Counted from the stretch's first letter, positions 7,934 through 14,732 are shown. The stretch: 18,028 nucleotides of DNA from Flavipsychrobacter sp. (GCA_021156265.1 JAJNBR010000054.1:1-18028), one strand, 5' to 3'. The notes: generated from the sequence alone by a model not told the origin. Numbers and translations: made by a program.

Positions 7934-8545
7934 TCAGAAAGTTTGATGCACCAGGCCTGTAGAACGGTCAAGATTGTTAATATAATCTTTAAGCATTTTA
8001 GCCATTTCGTTATGGTGGCGTCTCCTGGCAAAAAAGCCCCAGGATGTAGTGAAATGGCTGTTGAGCAATATTTTCTTATCGGCTGCAATAAATATTAATA
8101 CTTCCCGGTTTTCGTCGCCTGGGTTAATGTTTTTGCTAAGGATCTGGAATACTTCAGGGATCTGAGGATGCTGGGAATGGGCCAGGTGCTGGCGCTTAAG
8201 AAAGTTTTGTACCAACGCCATATTTTCCGTTGTGTGGTAGTCCGTAGGGATGCTAATGAATCTAAGTGATCGCAGGTAACCGACAGTTCTTGCCGAAAAT
8301 GTGACTAGCACTGCCGCAAGCATCATAATGCTAACGCCGGTGGGCAGCTCGCCTCTGCCTGCCTTGTCATAAATGGATACCGCAACCGTAACGATAAGCA
8401 GTATTATGAAAATGCCGCTAAATATTGCTGGCAGCAGTCTGTTTAGCTTCGGTTTATATCTCAGGTGTTGCCTGATATAGGACAACTCGTTTACCAGGTT
8501 GTCGCTCCACCTGGCATTACTGCCGTTTTGTGGTATGGCCTTCAT
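7934..8545 (-). CDS. Two-helix membrane protein of unknown function
   Basis: A 203-residue protein with a basic cytoplasmic-looking N-terminus (about 1-40), then two hydrophobic helices: LLPAIFSGIFIILLIVTVAVSIY (about 38-60) and GVSIMMLAAVLVTFSARTVGYL (about 75-96). A C-terminal soluble domain of about 100 residues follows, with 'NREVLIFIAADKKILLNSHFTTSWGFFARRRHHNEMAKML'. I do not recognise a named family. The gene sits 6 bp after the CCG-domain Fe-S protein and 15 bp before the 7400-7918 gene, so it is almost certainly in the same transcript. A role in anchoring or assembling the Fe-S complex would fit the context but is guesswork. Confidence 0.7.
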   Translation of the reverse strand: MKAIPQNGSNARWSDNLVNELSYIRQHLRYKPKLNRLLPAIFSGIFIILLIVTVAVSIYDKAGRGELPTGVSIMMLAAVLVTFSARTVGYLRSLRFISIPTDYHTTENMALVQNFLKRQHLAHSQHPQIPEVFQILSKNINPGDENREVLIFIAADKKILLNSHFTTSWGFFARRRHHNEMAKMLKDYINNLDRSTGLVHQTF

Positions 8546-8551
8546 AGCTTG

Positions 8552-9334
8552 TTAATCTGCCAGCGAACGCGCCACCATTTCTGCAATGTCCAATACAGCA
8601 ACACTGTCTTCTTTTTCTTTGTTTTTAACTCCGTCAGTGAGCATGGTGGTACAGAAAGGACAGTTAGCAGCAATTATCGTTGCGCCTGTTTCTAACGCTT
8701 CAGTGGAACGGTCGAAGTTGACGCGGGTATTGCCCGGTTCTTCTTCCTTGAACATCTGCGCACCACCTGCACCGCAACAAAGTCCATTGGTGCGACACCG
8801 TTTCATTTCTACCAGCTCCACATCAAGTGCCTGTAGCACTTCGCGTGGTGCTTCGTAGATGCCGTTGCCCCTGCCCAGGTAGCAGCTATCATGGTAGGTT
8901 ATCTTTTTACCCTTAAATTCCCCGCCACCTTTCAGTTTTACGCGGCCGTCATTTATCAGTTGTTGCAGGAAGGTTGTATGATGTATTACCTCGTATGTTC
9001 CACCGAGTGCCGGATATTCGTTCTTTATTATGTTAAAGCAATGCGGACAAGCGGTAACGATCTTCTTTACCGAATAACTATTTAGTGTTTGAATATTGTT
9101 ATACGCCATCATCTGGAAAAGAAACTCGTTACCGGCCCTGCGTGCAGGGTCGCCGGTACACATTTCCTCTTTACCTAGAATAGCAAATTTTACACCCACC
9201 TTGTCGAGTATCTGGGCAAAAGCCTTAGTGATCCTTTGTGCCCTTTGATCGAAGCTGCCGGCGCATCCAACCCAAAACAGTACTTCGGGAGATTCGCCGC
9301 CAGCCACATACTCGGCCATTGTTTTTATATGCAT
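8552..9334 (-). CDS. (Fe-S)-binding CCG-domain protein, HdrB/GlpC-like
   Basis: A 260-residue soluble protein with two cysteine-rich CCG (DUF224) domains of the kind found in heterodisulfide reductase HdrB/HdrD, GlpC and LutA. The first is incomplete: C24 (VGCAG), a single Cys at 59 (EEMCTGD) where a CC pair is usual, then C96 and C99 (CPHC). The second is complete: C151 (HDSCYLGR), C186-C187 (CCGAGGAQMF) and C225/C228 (CPFC), enough for one non-cubane iron-sulfur cluster. Such subunits take part in thiol/disulfide or hydroxyacid redox chemistry beside a ferredoxin-like partner. That partner is the preceding gene (22 bp gap), a membrane protein with two [4Fe-4S] motifs. The pair resembles HdrDE or GlpBC-type complexes, but the substrate cannot be read from the sequence. 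Confidence 0.88.
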   Translation of the reverse strand: MHIKTMAEYVAGGESPEVLFWVGCAGSFDQRAQRITKAFAQILDKVGVKFAILGKEEMCTGDPARRAGNEFLFQMMAYNNIQTLNSYSVKKIVTACPHCFNIIKNEYPALGGTYEVIHHTTFLQQLINDGRVKLKGGGEFKGKKITYHDSCYLGRGNGIYEAPREVLQALDVELVEMKRCRTNGLCCGAGGAQMFKEEEPGNTRVNFDRSTEALETGATIIAANCPFCTTMLTDGVKNKEKEDSVAVLDIAEMVARSLAD

Positions 9335-9356
9335 GTTTCTGAATTCAAAAAGTTGA

Positions 9357-10694
9357 TTAAGCTTGTGCGTTCAATTCTTCTGCCCATTTGTCACGTTCAT
9401 CAGGGCTGAACTTCCACGGCGCCATGTTGTTCTCTACATTACCAAACATGAGGTTCCACTCCTGCGGACTGTTACTTTCTTCCATAACCAGGTAGCGGCG
9501 CAGTTGCTGAATGATATCGAGTGGCTCAATTCCCACAGGACAAGCTTCAACGCAGGCCTGGCAAGTGGTGCAAGCACGAAGTTCTTCCACGGTGATATAG
9601 TCGTGCACCAGTGATTTGCCATCGTCGTGGAACGTTTTGTTTTTGTTGATGTTCTCGCCCACCTCTTCCAGCCTGTCGCGGGTATCCATCATGATCTTAC
9701 GCGGAGAAAGAGCTTTTCCGGTCAGATTAGCGGGGCATGCTGCCGTACAACGTCCGCACTCTGTACACGAGTAAGCATCCAGTAGATTTTTCCAGCTCAG
9801 GTCCATCACATCTTTTGCACCGAAACGTTGTTGTGCCGGCTGTGAGCCGTCTGTTGGTGCAGCTGGAGCCAGCTCGGGCTGCATCATGTACAGCACTTCG
9901 TTTTGTATCTCCTTCATGTTTTTCATCTCCCCCTGCGGTTTCAGTCGCATATAATAGGCATTCGGGAAAGCCAGGATGATATGGAAGTGCTTGGAGTAAG
10001 GGAGGTAATTCATGAAGATCAGCACACCAATGATATGCAGCCACCAACCCGTACGCTCGATGGCGATAAGCGTACCGTTCGATAAGTTTTCAAACAGGCT
10101 GGTAAAATTGCCGGAGATCCAGAATTGCGACGTAACAGTATAATGCTCGGCATTGCGGCCTTGCAATACCAGGTCGGCTGTATTCATAGTCAGGAAAAGG
10201 CTCATTAATATGATCTCGGTGATGAGAATGATATTAGCATCATTGCGCGGCCAGCCATTCAGTTCTTTCAGGTTAAGGCGGCGAACCTTTGTAATATTTC
10301 GTCTTGCCAGGAAAATGACACAGGAAACCAAAACTAATACCGCAAGTATTTCAAAAAAACCGATCAGTAGAGCGTACATGCCACCCAGGGGACCAGCAAA
10401 CAACCTATGCTGTCCAAGGATACCGTCCAGCAATATTTCAAGAATTTCAATATTGATAATAATAAAACCGGCATAAACAGCAAGATGAAGAAATGCAGGC
10501 AGCGGTTTTTTAAACATTTTTTGCTGTCCAAGCGCCAGCAGGATCATGTTCTTCCATCGTTGGCCGGGGTTGTCGTTCAGGTCTTCGTCCCGCCCCAGCT
10601 TTATGTTGCGCCTTATTTCGCCAATTTTTTTTGCAAATAAATAAATGGAAATGCCTGCGAGTATGATAAAAGCTATCTGCTGAATAAGCTGCAT
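9357..10694 (-). CDS. Membrane-bound di-[4Fe-4S] protein, HdrE/NarI-like membrane part fused to HdrC-like ferredoxin
   Basis: A 445-residue protein in two parts. Residues 1-245 contain about five transmembrane helices (near 2-24, 66-90, 104-130, 153-178 and 217-240). Histidines at 70, 220, 236 and 238 lie in or by helices and could hold heme b, as in NarI/HdrE-type subunits. Residues from about 300 on form a ferredoxin-like domain with two CX2CX2CX3CP motifs: C310/C313/C316/C320 (CTECGRCTAACPANL) and C375/C378/C381/C385 (CTTCQACVEACPVGI). The layout fits an inner-membrane quinone-reactive subunit passing electrons between menaquinone and the CCG protein encoded next. First gene of a four-gene operon. 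It diverges from the 10809 gene across a shared promoter region. Heme ligation and quinone use are inferred. Confidence 0.87.
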   Translation of the reverse strand: MQLIQQIAFIILAGISIYLFAKKIGEIRRNIKLGRDEDLNDNPGQRWKNMILLALGQQKMFKKPLPAFLHLAVYAGFIIINIEILEILLDGILGQHRLFAGPLGGMYALLIGFFEILAVLVLVSCVIFLARRNITKVRRLNLKELNGWPRNDANIILITEIILMSLFLTMNTADLVLQGRNAEHYTVTSQFWISGNFTSLFENLSNGTLIAIERTGWWLHIIGVLIFMNYLPYSKHFHIILAFPNAYYMRLKPQGEMKNMKEIQNEVLYMMQPELAPAAPTDGSQPAQQRFGAKDVMDLSWKNLLDAYSCTECGRCTAACPANLTGKALSPRKIMMDTRDRLEEVGENINKNKTFHDDGKSLVHDYITVEELRACTTCQACVEACPVGIEPLDIIQQLRRYLVMEESNSPQEWNLMFGNVENNMAPWKFSPDERDKWAEELNAQA

Positions 10695-10713
10695 GTAGGC
10701 TGATTTGAAAGCC

Positions 10714-10744
10714 CGAAAATAGGTCGTTTTACCCTAAAATCATA
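10714..10744 (-). promoter_or_regulatory. Candidate promoter of the Fe-S operon
   Basis: On the minus strand TATG (10744-10741), 19 nt, then TATTTTCG (10721-10714). These match the Bacteroidota -33/-7 pattern TTTG/TAnnTTTG at 3 of 4 and 7 of 8 scored positions (counting nn as free), 19 nt upstream of the start codon at 10694. Confidence 0.4.
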
Positions 10745-10759
10745 GTTTAACACTCTGGG

Positions 10760-10791
10760 TTTGTATCGTTTCACGAAATTGAGTAGGTTTG
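10760..10791 (+). promoter_or_regulatory. Consensus Bacteroidota promoter for the 10809 gene
   Basis: TTTG at 10760-10763, a 20-nt spacer, and TAGGTTTG at 10784-10791 match exactly the TTTG-N19-21-TAnnTTTG promoter of Bacteroidota sigma-ABfr-type RNA polymerase. Transcription should begin a few bases past 10791, which rules out the TTG at 10761 as start codon and favours the ATG at 10809. Confidence 0.75.
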
Positions 10792-10808
10792 ACAAAATGC
10801 TGCAGGAC

Positions 10809-11714
10809 ATGTTAAAAAAACTGATCGTGATACTGGTTTTGTTGCTGGCCGTGGAGCGGGGCAAAGCATCAGCACAGGATCTGAAACAACAACTGGAATT
10901 GATAGAAGATTCTTTATTAAAAACAGCTGATTCAATGTATTATGCTTTTATTCCCGATGATAGAAGTGGGTACAACGAAAAATTTGTGAAACAGCTGGTA
11001 AGAGCATTGAAAATAAAAGGGTCTTATGATTATCCTTTTACTAAACTGGCTGAAAAAATAAACATTATGGCGCCCGACGACAAGGCGTTCAGAATGTATA
11101 ATTGGGCAATAGCGCCTACTGATGTAACCAGGCGATATTATGGTGCGATCCAGATGCCAGGCGATGAACTCAGGTTATTCCCGTTGGTAGACTATACAGC
11201 TGAGCTGGGGAAGGGTGCGGAAGACAGTGTGCTGCGCAATGGTAAATGGTACGGCGCTTTGTATTATCGCATTATGCCACACAATATTGACGGACAAAAA
11301 GTATATACTCTGTTTGGCCTCAATGCGTCCAGCTCCATCAGTAATAAAAAAGTAATGGACCCGCTAACCATTACTCCGACCGGTCCTGTTTTTGGTGCAC
11401 AAATATTCAATGTTCGTTCGCAAAATAAAAACACTGAGCGCATCAACCGCTTTGTTATCGAGTATAAAAAAGCAGTACAAGCGTCCATGAACTGGGATCC
11501 TGAAATGAATGCCGTGTATTTCGACAGGTTGGTATCTGACGTGAATGACCCTAACAGAAAATACACGTACGTGCCCAGCGGCCAGTACGACGGCTTCAGG
11601 TGGAGCAACGGTTATTGGAATTTTGTAGAAGACCTCATACCGATCGAAATACGTGAAGACGGCAATGCCCCTGCGCCTGTGCCCGTTAAGCCAAAGGAGA
11701 CAGGCGGTAACTAA
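10809..11714 (+). CDS. Exported Bacteroidota conserved protein of unknown function
   Basis: A 301-residue protein starting MLKKLIVILVLLLAVERGKASAQ, a signal peptide with an ASAQ-type cleavage site. The ATG at 10809 is chosen because a consensus promoter ends at 10791; the ATG at 10797 (four codons longer) is the alternative. The mature protein carries blocks I associate with a Bacteroidota-only family: 'PFTKLAEKINIMAPDDKAFRMYNWAI', 'RRYYGAIQMP', 'WYGALYYRIMPH', 'YTLFGLNA' and 'YVPSGQYDGFRWSNGYWNF'. The spacing of these aromatic blocks suggests a beta-rich periplasmic fold. There is no lipobox and no T9SS sorting domain; the tail is Pro/Lys-rich (APAPVPVKPKETGGN). I considered GldN and rejected it. 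The tRNA gene begins 35 bp after the stop. Function unknown. Confidence 0.78.
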   Translation: MLKKLIVILVLLLAVERGKASAQDLKQQLELIEDSLLKTADSMYYAFIPDDRSGYNEKFVKQLVRALKIKGSYDYPFTKLAEKINIMAPDDKAFRMYNWAIAPTDVTRRYYGAIQMPGDELRLFPLVDYTAELGKGAEDSVLRNGKWYGALYYRIMPHNIDGQKVYTLFGLNASSSISNKKVMDPLTITPTGPVFGAQIFNVRSQNKNTERINRFVIEYKKAVQASMNWDPEMNAVYFDRLVSDVNDPNRKYTYVPSGQYDGFRWSNGYWNFVEDLIPIEIREDGNAPAPVPVKPKETGGN

Positions 11715-11734
11715 AAAAATTACCACATTTTACT

Positions 11735-11742
11735 TAGCTTTG
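11735..11742 (+). promoter_or_regulatory. -7 promoter element for tRNA-Arg
   Basis: TAGCTTTG is an exact TAnnTTTG match ending 7 nt before the tRNA 5' end, the usual position for a short tRNA leader. No convincing TTTG was found 19-21 nt upstream. Confidence 0.5.
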
Positions 11743-11749
11743 CGCTCCC

Positions 11750-11823
<74 letters not shown>

Positions 11824-11830
11824 CTTTGGT

Positions 11831-11865
11831 GAGGATTACAGAAATGTAATCCTTACTTGCTTTTT
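11831..11865 (+). terminator. Rho-independent terminator of tRNA-Arg
   Basis: GAGGATTACA (11831-11840) and TGTAATCCTT (11845-11854) form a 10-bp stem (one G-T pair) with a GAAA tetraloop. A TTTTT run follows at 11861-11865, seven bases after the stem. Confidence 0.7.
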
Positions 11866-11957
11866 ACCTGATTTTACATTAAGAGATTGATTTTAAGAGT
11901 TTTATAACTGTAAGGTAAAAAATCCGTTCCAAGCTTTATTTAGGTTTACACATAGTT

Positions 11958-11981
11958 AATCGAGTAAAAAATCGAGTAAAA
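11958..11981. repeat. 12-bp direct tandem repeat
   Basis: AATCGAGTAAAA occurs twice head to tail (11958-11969 and 11970-11981). A decayed third unit follows (ATAGAGTCCCC from 11982). It lies in the non-coding stretch 11866-12079. Confidence 0.7.
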
Positions 11982-11991
11982 ATAGAGTCCC

Positions 11992-12009
11992 CCCGCCTGT
12001 GGCGGGTTT
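11992..12009 (+). terminator. GC-rich hairpin CCCGCC-TGT-GGCGGG
   Basis: A perfect 6-bp GC stem with a TGT loop, followed by only three T residues. It could be a terminator or an intergenic palindromic element of the kind scattered in Bacteroidota genomes. No gene reads into it directly. Confidence 0.4.
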
Positions 12010-12020
12010 CCGGCAATTCC

Positions 12021-12039
12021 CGAATCCAATCAGGATACT
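12021..12039 (+). repeat. Degenerate copy of the tRNA-Arg 3' end, possible remnant attachment site
   Basis: CGAATCCAATCAGGATACT here matches CGAATCCAATCCGGATCACT of the tRNA (11806-11825) at 18 of 20 aligned positions, one substitution and one gap. Tyrosine-recombinase elements that insert into tRNA 3' ends leave such repeats. No integrase gene is present in the window, so this would be a scar. It could also be the remains of a second tRNA gene. Confidence 0.45.
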
Positions 12040-12053
12040 CAATTCTTAACCGC

Positions 12054-12078
12054 AAATACAAAACCTGAAGAGTCAGGT
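12054..12078 (-). terminator. Rho-independent terminator of the sensory operon
   Basis: Read on the minus strand: ACCTGA (12078-12073), loop CTCT, TCAGGT (12068-12063), then TTTTGTATTT. A perfect 6-bp stem with a T-rich tail starting 2 nt past the response-regulator stop codon. Confidence 0.75.
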
Positions 12079-12079
12079 A

Positions 12080-12735
12080 TCATAAATCCTCAAACGATAC
12101 AATGCCTGATCTAACCGCAAATATGGCTAGGCCTTGCCTGGTCTTCAAATTAAGTTTGTCGAACAACATATTGCGATAACCCTGGACCGTACTTGTACTT
12201 ACTTTCATTTTTTGAGCGATCTCTTTAAGCGTAAGTTCTGTCGGACAATATTTCAAAAACTGTATTTCTCTTTCACTGATCTTATGCAATGTATCATCCT
12301 TGTCACTATTCAGGAGTTGAAAAAAGTTGCTGGCTACAAGTTCAGAACTATAATACTCTCGTTCATGTATTGCCATCAAAGCTTTGTGCAATTCGTCAAG
12401 ACCGCTGCTTTTTACCCGCGCGCGCCCATTTTCAGCATCTTAATTATTGCAAATTCATCATCAAGCATAGAGAGTGCCAGTACCTTCAAATTGGGCCAGG
12501 TTTCTTTAATGAAATTCATGGTCTCATAACCATTCATCTCAGGCATCTGTATATCCAAAACGCAAATTTCCGGAAACGGCTTTGCCCGCTCCAATTGCTC
12601 GATAAGTTCTTTGCCGTTGCCAGCCTCTATTGTGACGCTAAAACCGGGAAACGTTGCAATCATATTGCTGATCGAATCCCGCACAACAATATGATCGTCG
12701 GCTATTGCAACATTTATGATGGGTTGACTATTCAT
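12080..12735 (-). pseudogene. NarL/LuxR-family response regulator broken by a frameshift
   Basis: Two adjacent fragments in different frames together make one NarL-type regulator. The first (12412-12735, 107 codons) is a receiver domain: acidic pair D13/D14, phosphorylation site D61 (VLDIQMPEMNG), switch residue S89. It stops at MLKMGARG followed by TAA. The second fragment, in the -1 frame, reads SSGLDELHKALMAIHEREYYSSELV and then a LuxR helix-turn-helix (ISEREIQFLKYCPTELTLKEIAQKMKVSTSTVQGYRNMLFDKLNL) to 12080. Intact relatives continue GARG-Y-L/V-L/V-K; the bases present (GGGTAAAAAGC) fit a 7-base deletion removing that strand's end. The receiver's conserved lysine is lost from the first product, and the DNA-binding part has no start beyond a TTG/ATG without a ribosome site. 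The start overlaps the kinase gene by 8 bp. Confidence 0.85.
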
Positions 12736-13507
12736 GAATAGGTATAGTTAAAACAAGTCGCGTTCCGGAATCCTGATTTGATATGATCTGTAACGAACCG
12801 TTCATTAATTCAGCTCGCTGTTGCATTGTTATAAGACCAATGCCTTTTGCGGACTCGTTTTCAAAGGTAAAGCCGATGCCGTTGTCGGCAATAGTCATCA
12901 GGAAATCATGATCATTCTGTGACAAGTCAATAGTGACCTTGGTAGCCTGTGCATGTTTTACAATGTTCGTCAGGGCTTCCTGGGCTATCCTGAAAACCAT
13001 TAGTTCTTTGTCGGCCGGTAAATTTTCCAACTCGCAATTTGAATTGGCGGAGAAGTTTATTGCATTGTATGCGCCAAGATAGGCCAACTCCTTTTCTATC
13101 GATTCCTCAAGGCCTATCCGGTTCACATACTTGCTGTTTAATACATGACTAACATTACGGAGATCTCTCAACGCGGTCGTCACCTGATTTTTAGTGGCTT
13201 CAATTAAGGTTTTGGCGTCAAAGTTGTTGCTATTCAAAAATGTGATCAGGTTCGCCTGTACGCTGGTTAGCACCTGCCCGATATTATCATGAATTTCCTG
13301 GGATAGTTGATTCAAGCCTTTTTCCTGTACTTCCAGCGTGGCCTTAAGAATTTGGCGTTCATATTGAAGTTCAATTTCTTTTTTTTCAAGCTCTGATTTA
13401 CGTTGCCTGTTCTTGCTAATGACAATAAAGGTCGTAACAAAGAACAAAAACATCGGTATCAAAATTGAACCGGCTACAAGTACTGGGATGATATATTTAT
13501 CGTACAC
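12728..13507 (-). CDS. Sensor histidine kinase, NarX/HisKA_3 type
   Basis: A 259-residue inner-membrane kinase. One N-terminal transmembrane helix (about 6-31, with almost no periplasmic part) is followed by a coiled-coil linker (about 36-68, charged heptads). The HisKA_3 dimerisation/phosphotransfer helix has the phospho-accepting H73 in LSQEIHDNIGQVL. The HATPase domain has the N box QEALTNIVKHAQA (176-188), G1 box DNGIGF (208-213) and G2 box KGIGL (221-225), and all of these look intact. With so little sensory sequence of its own, it probably receives its signal from the seven-helix protein encoded just upstream (11-bp overlap) or the lipoprotein before that. Its expected partner is the regulator directly downstream (8-bp overlap), which is broken here. 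It may therefore act through another regulator or be decaying. Confidence 0.92.
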   Translation of the reverse strand: MYDKYIIPVLVAGSILIPMFLFFVTTFIVISKNRQRKSELEKKEIELQYERQILKATLEVQEKGLNQLSQEIHDNIGQVLTSVQANLITFLNSNNFDAKTLIEATKNQVTTALRDLRNVSHVLNSKYVNRIGLEESIEKELAYLGAYNAINFSANSNCELENLPADKELMVFRIAQEALTNIVKHAQATKVTIDLSQNDHDFLMTIADNGIGFTFENESAKGIGLITMQQRAELMNGSLQIISNQDSGTRLVLTIPIHE

Positions 13508-14144
13508 TCCTCAATTCATGTTTTGGAAACATCAGAAAAACCACTCCGATTCCAAAATACGTGATAATATTTACCGCTAAAATAATCAGGGAGATAAACG
13601 GAATCAGAAATATTTTTTTCAACTCAAGAATTGCATAGAGCGCCCATATTGTATAAGTCATGCTCCAGAAAAAGACCAGAATTAAAATAAACCAAAAATG
13701 AACATATTTATAGATGTCCAAACGCGCATCACTAAGAATCCGTTGAAATGAGTATAATGACATACCCATTACCGCCAGCCCTTCAAATAGTAAAAAATTC
13801 GAGTTAAGCATTTCGATTGGCTGAAGAAACAAGGAATTCGAAATGGCAGCAGCGATCCCGAACAGGCCTATCCATTGTCCGATCTTCTTGTTTGTGAAAA
13901 CAGCTGCATCAAAATATTTGCCGATCACCAGTAATTGAATGGGTGCAAAGATGTGATAGACGAACATGTTTGTCCGCAGTTTCTCGGCTGCAACATAAGC
14001 TGTGGCCTCTGCCAGAAAAGTCAATCCCAACAACAGGATAATGATCTTAGAAGCCTTATCCCACACCCTGAAATTTGCCAGGCTCGCGCATATAGACAGC
14101 AGGATAACCGTCATGTACATGAAAAAAAGTGTTGTCGTATCCAT
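13497..14144 (-). CDS. Seven-helix membrane protein, probable sensory component
   Basis: The ATG at 14144 gives a 215-residue protein (MDTTTLFFMYMTVILL...). The longer frame back to 14270 would run into the preceding gene and add a charged, non-membrane leader. Seven hydrophobic helices can be traced: TLFFMYMTVILLSICASL, IIILLLGLTFLAEATAYVA, MFVYHIFAPIQLLVIGKYF, IGLFGIAAAISNSLF, LLFEGLAVMGMSLYSF, FWFILILVFFWSMTYTIWALYAI, and FISLIILAVNIITYFGIGVVFLMF. There is no soluble domain of note and no kinase or receiver motif. Its 3' end overlaps the histidine kinase start by 11 bp, so translation is coupled. The kinase has almost no extracytoplasmic sensor, which makes this protein the likely signal receptor. 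That role is inferred from context only; I do not recognise a named family. Confidence 0.75.
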   Translation of the reverse strand: MDTTTLFFMYMTVILLSICASLANFRVWDKASKIIILLLGLTFLAEATAYVAAEKLRTNMFVYHIFAPIQLLVIGKYFDAAVFTNKKIGQWIGLFGIAAAISNSLFLQPIEMLNSNFLLFEGLAVMGMSLYSFQRILSDARLDIYKYVHFWFILILVFFWSMTYTIWALYAILELKKIFLIPFISLIILAVNIITYFGIGVVFLMFPKHELRSVR

Positions 14145-14154
14145 CAGCTTCAAA

Positions 14155-14661
14155 TCATTGCAAATTGCTAGATGCGGCCGTTCCCGAAGTCGGACAGCTT
14201 GAGGGGCAGGGTATACTAAAGTCCAGAACAGCGCCCTGCGGCGAATAAATATAATCACTGTTTGAGTCAAATCCTGCTATCACTACCGTCATCGCGTTAT
14301 GATCCATTCCGGCGTAGTTGTTCATTCCTCCGTTTCGCACATAATTCAGCTTATGAGCCAGCATTAGCTTCACATGCTTAATATTAGTGTTTTGCAGGTA
14401 ATACCGTAAAGCATCGGCGTCCACTATAAAAGATTTCACCTCGTTGTTATGGTTTTCAATGCTTTGAAGATAGCTGTTAAGCATCACGTTAGCGGTATCA
14501 ATGGAAATAAACGGAGAGTCCAGGCCCATGATGGCATACTGAGAAAGGTTTACCTCCCTGGTATTCGTAGCCAGTTTCGTTTCAGGCGTGGAGTTGCGTT
14601 TGCTACAGGCAACGATCAATGTAAGGGCTACAGATGAGCAAAAAAATGTTGTTTTTCTCAT
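14155..14661 (-). CDS. Lipoprotein with C-terminal CPxxCP motif
   Basis: The ATG at 14661 gives 168 residues beginning MRKTTFFCSSVALTLIVAC, a lipoprotein signal peptide with lipobox LIVAC (C19 acylated). A start seven codons upstream is possible but puts extra residues before the basic n-region. The mature protein has a conserved-looking centre, 'SFIVDADALRYYLQ' and 'KHVKLMLAHKLNYVRNGG', then 'NAMTVVIAGFDSNSDYIY'. It ends in GAVLDFSIPCPSSCPTSG, with a paired-cysteine CPSSCP (152-157). I recall small Chitinophagaceae lipoproteins with a similar D-[FY]-x-x-PCPxxCP ending next to membrane-protein and kinase genes, but no function is known to me. The stop lies 10 bp before the seven-helix gene. 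As first gene of the cassette it could be a periplasm-facing ligand binder, or an output of the system. Confidence 0.72.
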   Translation of the reverse strand: MRKTTFFCSSVALTLIVACSKRNSTPETKLATNTREVNLSQYAIMGLDSPFISIDTANVMLNSYLQSIENHNNEVKSFIVDADALRYYLQNTNIKHVKLMLAHKLNYVRNGGMNNYAGMDHNAMTVVIAGFDSNSDYIYSPQGAVLDFSIPCPSSCPTSGTAASSNLQ

Positions 14662-14678
14662 GTGTTGTTTCGTTTGAC

Positions 14679-14690
14679 TCAAATATTTGA
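14679..14690. promoter_or_regulatory. Palindrome TCAAATATTTGA upstream of the sensory operon
   Basis: A perfect 12-bp palindrome 18 nt before the lipoprotein start. Its minus-strand half reads AATATTTG, close to the -7 consensus TAnnTTTG (one mismatch), so it may be the promoter element itself, an operator overlapping it, or both. Confidence 0.35.
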
Positions 14691-14710
14691 ACCGCGAAAC
14701 TACTATGGAG

Positions 14711-14732
14711 TTGATTCCGCCAACAGAATCAA
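14711..14732. repeat. Inverted repeat TTGATTC-N8-GAATCAA
   Basis: A perfect 7-bp inverted repeat in the divergent intergenic region between the lipoprotein and the PKD protein. It shares its core TTGATT/AATCAA with the second repeat at 14799-14820, so both may be sites for one regulator. Confidence 0.4.

Noticed and set aside
10761..10808. Upstream TTG start for the exported protein at 10809
   Set aside because: It falls inside the -33 box of an exact consensus promoter and would put a charged leader before the signal peptide.
10809..11714. GldN (gliding/T9SS) assignment
   Set aside because: Size and export signal are similar, but the blocks WYGALYYRIMPH and VPSGQYDGF belong, as far as I recall, to a different Bacteroidota family, and no other gld genes are nearby.
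11958..11990. CRISPR array
   Set aside because: Only two exact 12-bp units, adjacent without spacers; no cas genes in the window.
12392..12440. Programmed -1 frameshift joining the two response-regulator fragments
   Set aside because: The stop follows GGG directly and there is no heptameric slippery site before it. The joined product would also lack two residues of the final receiver strand. A deletion explains the sequence better, though this was not tested.
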